A DNA stretch of 51,403 bases from an uncultured Pelagibacteraceae bacterium. GTDB taxonomy: Bacteria; Pseudomonadota; Alphaproteobacteria; Pelagibacterales; Pelagibacteraceae. The notes under the pieces are model-generated. The model did not search any database. It was not told where the DNA came from and worked only from the letters and a program-made list of their open reading frames with translations. Positions 43,732 to 51,403 of the stretch are shown in pieces. Every line of letters begins with the position of its first letter. The first letter of the stretch is position 1. The translations under genes were made by a program, and so were the position numbers. The stretch lies in assembly GCA_902604265.1 (NCBI GenBank), contig CACKXX010000002.1, forward strand, positions 1-51,403, read 5' to 3'.

Positions 43732-44337
43732 TTATCTGTTAACCACTACTTTATCTATAAGGCCAAAATCTTTTGCATTATCTGGTGTCATGAAATTATC
43801 TCTTTCAAGTGCGGCTTTTATTTCATCAACAGATTTATTTGTGTGTTTTGAGTATATTTCATTCAATCTTTTTTTTAATGATAGTACCTCATTAGCATGA
43901 ATCTCTATATCAGTGGCCTGGCCTTGAAACCCCGCTGATGGTTGATGAACCATAATTCTTGAATTAGGAAGAGAAAATCTTTTTCCTTTGGTTCCGGATG
44001 CTAATAAAAAAGATCCCATGCTAGCTGCTTGTCCTATACATAAAGTCGATACATCAGGCTTTATATATTGCATCGTGTCATAAATTCCTAACCCAGCTGT
44101 CACTAAACCTCCTGGACTATTTATATATAGAGAAATTTCTTTTTTTGGATCTTCAGATTCTAGAAATAAAAGTTGAGCAGTTACTAGTGAAGCAACATTG
44201 TCATTTATTGGACCAACTAAAAAAACTATTCGTTCTTTTAATAATCTTGAATAAATATCATAAGCTCTTTCACCTCTGCTAGACTGTTCAACTACCATAG
44301 GTATAAGGGTATTTAAATGTTCAGGAATTTTATTCAT
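43732..44337 (-). CDS. clpP: ATP-dependent Clp protease proteolytic subunit; likely start ATG at 44337 ([18 protein letters not shown])
   Basis: [56 protein letters not shown]. Confidence 0.96.
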   Translation of the reverse strand: MNKIPEHLNTLIPMVVEQSSRGERAYDIYSRLLKERIVFLVGPINDNVASLVTAQLLFLESEDPKKEISLYINSPGGLVTAGLGIYDTMQYIKPDVSTLCIGQAASMGSFLLASGTKGKRFSLPNSRIMVHQPSAGFQGQATDIEIHANEVLSLKKRLNEIYSKHTNKSVDEIKAALERDNFMTPDNAKDFGLIDKVVVNR

Positions 44338-44371
44338 ATAAGTTGATTCGTTATACTTATACAACTTGTGA

Positions 44372-45805
44372 TTACTTTTTGCTAACTTTTTTTACTTTAG
44401 GCGGTTTCTTTGCAGTAGTTTTTGTTTTTTTTGTGCTTAATTCTTTTTTAGATAAAGAGCTATCTTCATTAACGGAGTGATCATGGTTATGATCATGATG
44501 TTCTTTCATATGTCTTTCGTTTGCTTCTTTTAAAATTTTTTCAGCTTGTTCTTTATTAATTTCTTTTAAATTTGGTTTTGCCTTTAATTTAATCTCCTTT
44601 AATATTTTTTCTTCATAGAGTTGTCCTCTTAAATTACCTAAAATAGCTGGATTGCTTTGATAATATTCTTGTAACATTTTTTCTTGTCCTGGCATCATTC
44701 TAAGTTGTTTTTGTATTTCAGCTTGCAATTCTTGTTCATTAACATTTATTTTGTTTTGTTCACCAAATTCATTTAAAATTAATCCTGTTTTAATTCTTTT
44801 TATAGCTTTTTTTTCAAAATCTTTTTTATTCTTTTTTATATCTTCTTCTTTCATTCCTTGAGTTAGAATTTTAATTTCTTGTTCTTTTAAATTTTCAGGA
44901 ATTTCATCTAATTTAATTTTATCTATTTCATCTAATATTTGTTGGTTGCTAATTGAATCTAATGAATTTTTATACTCTTCATTAATCTGTTTAGAAATTA
45001 ATTCTTTTAAATCTTTCAAATCTTTAGCTCCTAAGTTTTTTGCAAAATCATCATCGACTTTTATTGGTTTAGGTTTTTTAACTGAATTAATTTTGCAAGC
45101 AAAAATTGCCTTCTTGCCAATTAAATCCTTTTCTGGAAAGTTAGGTGGTAAATTAACTTCAACATTGGTCTCATCATTTTTTTTTAGTTTTAATAATTGT
45201 TTGTCAAAACCTTTTATAAATAAATCTTTTCCAATTTCTAATTGAGTATTCTTTCCCTCATTACCTTTAAAATCTTTGCCATCAACAGTTGCTTTGTAAT
45301 CAAAAATTACAAGATCACCTTCGTTTGCAACTTTTGCATCATCTACATCAACAAAATTTTTTTGAGATTTTGCTATATCCTGAATTCTTTTATCTGTTTC
45401 TTTGTCTTCTATTTTTACTTTGTATTGATCAAATTTAATGTTTTGTAAATTTTTAATATCAATTTTTGGTAATTCCGTTACTGAAATTACATATTCTAAA
45501 TCTTTATCTTCGCCATAAGTTTTTAGATCTATTTTCGGTTGACCCGCGGGTTTTATTTTTTTTTCCTGAAGAGCCTTTGTACTTGTATCTTTTAATACTT
45601 TGTCAAGAACTTCACCAAATATAGCTTCACCAAATTGTCTTTTTAAAATTTCTTTTGGTACTTTACCGGGTCTAAATCCTTTTAGTGTTACTTTATTTTT
45701 TACTTCTTCATACTTTTCATCCATATGAGAAGAAATAGTTTTTTTATCTATAAAAACTTTTAAGTCTTTGTTTAATCCTTTTTGATTCTCTACTGTTACT
45801 TTCAT
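44372..45805 (-). CDS. tig: Trigger factor; start at ATG 45805 (ORF track start 45853 runs into the tRNA gene)
   Basis: [36 protein letters not shown], clpP-clpX-lon synteny; His/Lys-rich C-terminal tail. Confidence 0.95.
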   Translation of the reverse strand: MKVTVENQKGLNKDLKVFIDKKTISSHMDEKYEEVKNKVTLKGFRPGKVPKEILKRQFGEAIFGEVLDKVLKDTSTKALQEKKIKPAGQPKIDLKTYGEDKDLEYVISVTELPKIDIKNLQNIKFDQYKVKIEDKETDKRIQDIAKSQKNFVDVDDAKVANEGDLVIFDYKATVDGKDFKGNEGKNTQLEIGKDLFIKGFDKQLLKLKKNDETNVEVNLPPNFPEKDLIGKKAIFACKINSVKKPKPIKVDDDFAKNLGAKDLKDLKELISKQINEEYKNSLDSISNQQILDEIDKIKLDEIPENLKEQEIKILTQGMKEEDIKKNKKDFEKKAIKRIKTGLILNEFGEQNKINVNEQELQAEIQKQLRMMPGQEKMLQEYYQSNPAILGNLRGQLYEEKILKEIKLKAKPNLKEINKEQAEKILKEANERHMKEHHDHNHDHSVNEDSSLSKKELSTKKTKTTAKKPPKVKKVSKK

Positions 45806-45814
45806 AAAATATTT

Positions 45815-45899
45815 TGGTAGGCGAGAAAGGACTCGAACCTTCACAGCTTGCACTATTGGTTCCTAAGACCAACGCGTCTACCAATTCCGCCACTCGCCC
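45815..45899 (-). tRNA. tRNA-Leu (TAG), CCA encoded
   Basis: Minus strand GGGCGAGTGGCGGAATTGGTAGACGCGTTGGTCTTAGGAACCAATAGTGCAAGCTGTGAAGGTTCGAGTCCTTTCTCGCCTACCA; class II variable arm, anticodon loop CTTAGGA. Confidence 0.95.
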
Positions 45900-46006
45900 A
45901 ATTTTAAAGGTTTTATATATTATAGATCTGATTTGTCCAAATAGAATAATTGTGCAAAAATACAGATTTTGTATAAAACTAAAAAAATATTCTATAATTT
46001 ATATTT

Positions 46007-46684
46007 ATGCTCAGCACATTTTATAATCTAAATAAAACTATTATTAAATGTAACAAGTGTTCAAGGTTAGTTAAATTTAGAAAAAAAATTGCTAAAGAAA
46101 AAAGAAAACAATATATAAATGAAAACTATTGGGGAAAGCCAATAACTGGCTTTGGCGATACTAAGGGTAAAATATTATTAGTAGGTCTAGCTCCTGCTGC
46201 ACACGGGGGAAATAGAACAGGTAGAGTTTTTACAGGAGATAGATCTGCAGATTTCTTATATAAATGCCTTTATAAAGCAAAAATGTCTAACCAGCCAACA
46301 TCGGAAAATAAATATGATGGTTTAAAACTTTACAATACTTATGTGACTACTGCTTTAAAATGTGTACCTCCTGGAGATAAACCTATACCCGATGAACTTA
46401 AAACTTGCTTTAAATATTTCAAACAAGAAATAGATTTATTAAAAAATATTAAAGTTATTGTGGCTTTAGGAAAAATAGCCTTTGATGCTTGTTTAACATT
46501 TTACAAAAAAAATTATAACTTTAAAAATAAGAAATATATTTTTGTTCATGGTGCCAAATATAAATTACCTGATCAAAAAATATTAGTAAGTTGCTATCAC
46601 CCAAGTCCAAGAAATGTAAACACAAAAAGAATTGATATAGATAAAATGTTATATTTGTTTAATAATGTAAAAAAAATTATTTGA
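46007..46684 (+). CDS. Uracil-DNA glycosylase, family 5 (UdgB)-like
   Basis: LVGLAPAAHGGNRTGRVFTGDRSADFL, N-terminal CNKC, HPSPRN. Confidence 0.87.
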   Translation: MLSTFYNLNKTIIKCNKCSRLVKFRKKIAKEKRKQYINENYWGKPITGFGDTKGKILLVGLAPAAHGGNRTGRVFTGDRSADFLYKCLYKAKMSNQPTSENKYDGLKLYNTYVTTALKCVPPGDKPIPDELKTCFKYFKQEIDLLKNIKVIVALGKIAFDACLTFYKKNYNFKNKKYIFVHGAKYKLPDQKILVSCYHPSPRNVNTKRIDIDKMLYLFNNVKKII

Positions 46685-46866
46685 TGATTGTATATTTGCT
46701 TTGGTTGATTATGGTTGTTCTGTGGAATTATGGTGCTCCCAGTGCCACACCAATTGAAGATGTTCTAATGGCTATATTTATAGGTTTTATATCATACAAA
46801 CTAAAAGAGTTTTTACCAGATCCTGCTATTCTGAAGAAAAATAAATATTTTGGTAATAAGAAATAG
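46684..46866 (+). CDS. Small hydrophobic protein of unknown function (about 60 aa)
   Basis: Start overlaps the upstream stop (TGATG); two hydrophobic segments MIVYLLWLIMVVLW and VLMAIFIGFISYKL. Confidence 0.6.
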   Translation: MIVYLLWLIMVVLWNYGAPSATPIEDVLMAIFIGFISYKLKEFLPDPAILKKNKYFGNKK

Positions 46867-47482
46867 CCTTAAGTTTAGAGTTATCAGTATCAGACATTAT
46901 AGCAAGACCATTAATTTCATCTAAATCTAAATTATGAAATTTTTTAAAATGTTTTTTCACGTTCACCTTTACAGTTACCCATTCATTAAAATTTTCTTTA
47001 GTTGTTGATAAAACATAGTCTATTGATTTTTTAGTAAATGGACTTGGATGAAAAGCATCAACTTCATTATTGCTTGAAAAAACATAATTCATTGACCTAT
47101 TAGAAAGTGGAGTTGCGCCAGTTTTTTTTACTACAAACACTCTAGCAGCATAGTCGTGACCTTTTTTTGTTGATTCATCTATTCCTGGTAAATCTTTTTC
47201 AACTTTCCAAGTGATATTTAAAAATGGTGTTTCGTTTAGATTAATTTTAATCTCTTTTCCTAATCCAGAAGCTGAATTATCTGCTTCAGCTCTCAAAAAT
47301 TTGCCATTTTCATTATTGCCAACTGAATACTTGGTTTTTGCATCGGCTCCTCGTATTTTTCTAACTTTTAATGAAGATAATTCTTTTTCCGTAAATTCAA
47401 AAACTTGAATTTCTTTACTTAAAGTATCTGAAATAAAAATTAACGAAAATAATAAAATCTTCAATAAGTATAAAAACATCAA
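46826..47482 (-). CDS. DUF3047-family exported protein
   Basis: Signal peptide; LNITWKVEKDLPG, KKGHDYAARVFVV, YVFSSNNEVD, DTDNSKLKAISYYQNIYF. Confidence 0.75.
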   Translation of the reverse strand: MMFLYLLKILLFSLIFISDTLSKEIQVFEFTEKELSSLKVRKIRGADAKTKYSVGNNENGKFLRAEADNSASGLGKEIKINLNETPFLNITWKVEKDLPGIDESTKKGHDYAARVFVVKKTGATPLSNRSMNYVFSSNNEVDAFHPSPFTKKSIDYVLSTTKENFNEWVTVKVNVKKHFKKFHNLDLDEINGLAIMSDTDNSKLKAISYYQNIYFSSE

Positions 47483-48487
47483 CTATGGAATTAATATAAT
47501 TTTTGGAGCAGAACAAGTGCCATTATGTATCTCTTTAAAAGCTTCCGCGCCTGTGCTTAATTCCCTATACTCTATCCAATTTAAATCTCCAACCTTGCCT
47601 TTAGACAGTATATTTAAAGTTTCTTCAAAATCTCTATTAGTATAACAATATGTGCCTATAAACGTTACTTCTTGCAAAGTAGCCTTTCGAAAATCAAATG
47701 TTCCTGAAGGCTGTGTAAGACCAATATGAATGATTGAGCCTCCAGGTTTAACAAATTTTATAGCAGACTGTCTTGTAGCTTCCATCCCAACAGTATCAAA
47801 AATAATATCAAAAGAATTTTCATTTATCTCTTTGTTGTTGGGATTTACACAATTTGAATTTAAATTATTTTTACAAACCTGAAGTCTTTTAGTGTTAGGT
47901 TCAGATAGTAATATATCTTTACAATTTTTAACTTTTTCTAAAATCAATGCGCAAAGCAAACCAATTGCTCCTCCTCCAATAACCAAAACATTACATTGAT
48001 CTAAAGGTTTTTTTAAAGTTGAAACACCTAGTTCTACAGCATGAAGAGACACTGCGGTAGGTTCGGCTATTGGGGCTTGCTTTATATCAAGTCCATTTGG
48101 TAATTCATAAATATTTTTATCTGGCGTTAATACCATTTCTGCAAAACATCCCTGTCTTTCAATGGGTCTATTCATACCCAAAAGTACTCTTTTGGGGCAA
48201 AGATGTTCTATTTTATTTATACAATATTCACATTCTCCACATGTGATCAACGGATTTAAAACTACTTTTTTACCTTTTTTAGATCCTTGTTCAATTATTC
48301 CACTAACCTCATGTCCTAATATTAAAGGAGGAATTCTTCTTTCATCTTTACCATGATATGCGTGCATATCTGATCCACATATGCCAGAGGCGGATACTTT
48401 AATTATACTTTCTCCATTTATTATGCTTGGATCGTTAAAATCCTTATATTCAAGTTTTTCGGTTCCTGTATAGACTAAAGCTTTCAT
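47483..48487 (-). CDS. Zinc-binding alcohol dehydrogenase (medium-chain, sorbitol/threonine dehydrogenase-like)
   Basis: GICGSDMHAYHG, GHEVSGII, CGECEYCINKIEHLCPK, VIGGGAIGLLCAL. Confidence 0.92.
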   Translation of the reverse strand: MKALVYTGTEKLEYKDFNDPSIINGESIIKVSASGICGSDMHAYHGKDERRIPPLILGHEVSGIIEQGSKKGKKVVLNPLITCGECEYCINKIEHLCPKRVLLGMNRPIERQGCFAEMVLTPDKNIYELPNGLDIKQAPIAEPTAVSLHAVELGVSTLKKPLDQCNVLVIGGGAIGLLCALILEKVKNCKDILLSEPNTKRLQVCKNNLNSNCVNPNNKEINENSFDIIFDTVGMEATRQSAIKFVKPGGSIIHIGLTQPSGTFDFRKATLQEVTFIGTYCYTNRDFEETLNILSKGKVGDLNWIEYRELSTGAEAFKEIHNGTCSAPKIILIP

Positions 48488-49944
48488 TTATTTAGTTGCT
48501 AATAAATAATAAGTTATTGAAGAAAAAAATGCACCAATAATCCAGGAAAAAGATTGTAAAAATCTTAATTCAGGATTCCATATAGTTGCTGATGCAAAAA
48601 TAAAACCAATTAATAAAGAATAAATGGATTTTATATGCCAACCGCTTGAATAGTAATAAGCTCCATCTTTACTTGATGAAAAAATATCCTTATTAATAAT
48701 TTGTTTATTCTTAACAACATAATAATCAATAATCATAACTCCTGCTATCGGTCCAAAAAAAGAGCCTATGGTGTCAACAAAAGATAAAAATCCTATTTTA
48801 CTTAAAACTGGATCCCAAAAAACTGCAAATATAATTCCTAAAAAAAGTATAATTAAACCTGCACTTTTTACATTAGTCTTGTTAGGAAAAAAATTTATAA
48901 TTGAGTTTTGCGATGGAATATAATTAGCAATTAAATTGGTTGAGGTTGAAGCAACTAATATAAAAAATAATGCTATAATTGTTAGAGAAGCATTGTCAAT
49001 CTGTCCAATTATGTCTGTTGGATTTGTTAAGAGTTTATCGACAGAAATTAAATTTTTTTCAAAAAATATACTTGAGCCTAAAACTAAGAAAATTGCTAAA
49101 AATGAAAAAATTAATAAATTTATTAGTAAACTTAAATTACCTTTGTTTACTTCATTTTCATTCTTAGCATATCTAGAAAAATCTCCAAAATTTAAAATAA
49201 CAATAGAAAAATATGCAAAAAAAGTTCCAGTCACAGATAATAATGCATATAAACTTTGTTTATTATAAATTGCATTATTTACTACAAGTTTATGAAATGA
49301 ATTTATTATATCATTATAATTCTCAGAAATTAAAATTATAAAAAAATAATTAATCCAAAATAAACAAATAATGTTGAAAAATTAATTATTCTTTTAATTA
49401 ATCTTTGGCCGTTGCTAAATAATAGATATTGTATCCAAAGAGTAAATACTAAAGAGAACCAATCTATGAAATTTAATCCCATAAAAAATATCAAAAATAT
49501 ATCTTTATTTAATAATGCACTATCTAATGAAAATAAACTAATTCGAATTAGATACCCTATTGATTTTGATATAAAATATGTTTGAACACCAAACATAAAA
49601 ACTCCAACCAAACCTCTGAGTATAGCAACATATCTTGCCCCATATACCCCCATTGAAAGTCTTAAAAAAACTGGGAATGGAATTCCATGTTTTTGAGAAG
49701 GTTTCCCAATTAAGTTTGAAAAAAAATAAACAAGCAATGCACCTATTATTGAACCAAAAAATACTACAAAAAAATTTAATTGATAAACTAGATACAGAGA
49801 TGCAATTAAAGAAAAACCAATAATGCTTTGAATGTTTGATCCCCAATAACAGAACAAATCTTTCCAATTCCAAATTTTATTGTTGGGATTTACTGAAACA
49901 ATCTCCCAGTTCATTAGGTTTGATTTTTCTTTTTGTTGAATCAC
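48488..49944 (-). pseudogene. NCS1-family (cytosine/purine/hydantoin) permease split in two frames by a 1-nt shift at a T7 run (ORFs 49336-49944 and 48488-49234)
   Basis: N-half with NCS1 IWNWKDLFCYWGSNIQ and MGVYGARY motifs; C-half with NFGDFSRYAKN, GPIAGVMIIDYYVVK. A -1 shift gives one continuous frame across 49235-49335. Could be pseudogene, sequencing indel or recoding. Confidence 0.75.
49339..49345 (-). other. In-frame T TTT TTA slippery heptamer directly preceding a TAA stop
   Basis: Minus strand ...ATT ATT TTT TTA TAA...; heptamer in X XXY YYZ phase; -1 frame continues to the C-half of the permease. Confidence 0.6.
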
Positions 49945-49968
49945 TTCTTTATATTAAACCAATATAAA

Positions 49969-51303
49969 TTACTGTCCATATAAGACCGTTGGTAACCAAA
50001 GTACTATTTTAGGGAATATTATTATTATTATTAAGCCAATAATTTGAAGTACCATAAATTGCATCATTCCAAGATAAATATCTTTTAAATCCCATTCTGG
50101 GACAACACCTTTTAAAAAATATGCTGAAAGTGCTACTGGTGGAGAAAGCCAGGCGGTCTGCAAATTTACAGCTACTAGTATTGCAAACCAAGTTAAATTA
50201 AATCCTAAAGCTTCAATTAATGGCAATATTATTGGAACTATAATCATAACGATTGGAACCCATTCTAAAGGCCATCCCAATAAAAAAATAACACCCATAA
50301 CTATTGCTAAAATTAAATACTTATTCATTTCCAATGATAATAAAAATTCTGTAAGTAACATTGGTGTGCCAAGACGCGCAAATACAGCGCCAAAAAAATT
50401 AGAAGCGGCAACTAAAACCATAATTAATGCAGATATTTCTAAAGTTTTCACTAATGCTTCTTGTAGTTTTGATAGAGTTAATTTTTTATAAGCAAGGGAT
50501 AAAAGCAATGCACCCATTGCACCACAACCTGCAGCTTCTGTTGGTGTAGCAAAACCCAAGAGAATACTTCCAAGCGCTGAGAAAACTAATGCAGCAGGAG
50601 GAACTAAACCAAGAAAAAATTCTATCCAAACATCTTTCATGCTTGTTGCTCTCATGTCTTCAGGTAAAGGTGGTCCTAGCTTTGGATCCATCATGCATCT
50701 AATTGTTGTGTATGCTGCGTATAAACTGGCAAGTAAAATTCCTGGAATTATTGCTGCTGCAAACAAGTCTATTACGGGTATTTCCATTATAGGTCCCATA
50801 ACTACAAGCATAATACTTGGGGGAATTAAAATCCCTAATGTGCCACCTGCTGTAATAGTTCCAGCTGCCAATCTTACGTTGTATCCTGATCTATTCATTG
50901 ATTTTGCGGCCATGATTCCTAAAATTGTTACAGACGCTCCTACAATTCCAGTTGCAGCTGCAAAAATTACAGAAACAAATAAAACTGCATAATAAAGTGA
51001 ACCCCTAACTTTCGCTAACATTAACTGAAACGCTGAAAATAATCTTTCCATTAATCCAGCTTGTTCCATCATTATTCCCATAAACACAAACAGCGGGACG
51101 GCGGCTAAGGTTTGTTCTGTCATAACCATCGAAAACTGTAAGGTCATTAAATAAAAAACAAGTTTTCCAAAACCTAGATAGCCAAAAACAAAACCTAAAA
51201 ATATTAATGTGAAAGAAATTGGAAACCCAACAAATATTGAAAAAAGCATTACTCCAATTAAAATAAAACCTAATATAGCTGGATCAATAAATTCAGCTAT
51301 CAT
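49969..51303 (-). CDS. dctM: TRAP transporter large permease (DctM family)
   Basis: Multi-TM; GIVGASVTILGIMAAKSM, GTITAGGTLGILIPPSIMLVVMG. Confidence 0.93.
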   Translation of the reverse strand: MIAEFIDPAILGFILIGVMLFSIFVGFPISFTLIFLGFVFGYLGFGKLVFYLMTLQFSMVMTEQTLAAVPLFVFMGIMMEQAGLMERLFSAFQLMLAKVRGSLYYAVLFVSVIFAAATGIVGASVTILGIMAAKSMNRSGYNVRLAAGTITAGGTLGILIPPSIMLVVMGPIMEIPVIDLFAAAIIPGILLASLYAAYTTIRCMMDPKLGPPLPEDMRATSMKDVWIEFFLGLVPPAALVFSALGSILLGFATPTEAAGCGAMGALLLSLAYKKLTLSKLQEALVKTLEISALIMVLVAASNFFGAVFARLGTPMLLTEFLLSLEMNKYLILAIVMGVIFLLGWPLEWVPIVMIIVPIILPLIEALGFNLTWFAILVAVNLQTAWLSPPVALSAYFLKGVVPEWDLKDIYLGMMQFMVLQIIGLIIIIIFPKIVLWLPTVLYGQ

Positions 51304-51403
51304 TCTTCACCCGGCCACTTTCCTCTGGTCATTGCGTAATAGCTTTTAAATAATTCTGAAATTCCTTGTATTAATAAAAAAACAATTCCAAACCATAAAC
51401 ATG
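51300..51403 (-). CDS. TRAP transporter small permease (DctQ family), C-terminal fragment cut by window edge
   Basis: Minus-strand translation CLWFGIVFLLIQGISELFKSYYAMTRGKWPGEE*, overlapping the dctM start by ATGA. Confidence 0.75.
   Translation of the reverse strand, partial: CLWFGIVFLLIQGISELFKSYYAMTRGKWPGEE

Noticed and set aside
49538-49873. 111-aa minus-strand ORF inside the NCS1 N-half
   Set aside because: Alternate frame of a transporter with clear family motifs; low-complexity Phe/Ser/Cys-rich.
1-51403. CRISPR arrays, IS elements, prophage or integron
   Set aside because: No regularly spaced repeats, transposase, integrase or phage structural proteins among the ORFs.

Overview
The window looks like a chromosomal segment of a very AT-rich, streamlined alphaproteobacterium. 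Gene content, lysine-rich proteins and 0-4 bp gene junctions suggest a SAR11/Pelagibacter-like organism; this is inference, since no search was run. Almost everything from about 45.9 kb down to 4.4 kb is co-directional on the minus strand: tRNA-Leu-tig-clpP-clpX-lon, tRNA-Val-tRNA-Asp, the complete 14-gene nuoA-N complex I operon, birA-coaX-rnj-proS-lolC-lolD-dnaE, and rpsB-tsf-frr-uppS-cdsA-dxr-bamA-skp-fabZ-lpxD-lpxA-lpxI-lpxB. The left edge has lexA-gltX on the plus strand, with a perfect GAAC-N7-GAAC SOS box. It also has a minus-strand autotransporter-like protein carrying a C-type lectin domain with EPN and WND motifs. The right edge has a family-5-like uracil-DNA glycosylase, a DUF3047-like protein, a Zn alcohol dehydrogenase, an NCS1 permease split by a frameshift at a T TTT TTA heptamer, and a TRAP transporter. 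The observations most worth following up are the predicted pseudoknotted rpsB leader, the lectin autotransporter, the NCS1 frameshift site, and canonical neighbours missing from otherwise conserved loci (pyrH, rseP, hupB, gltA, comEC). No CRISPR array, IS element or prophage was seen.
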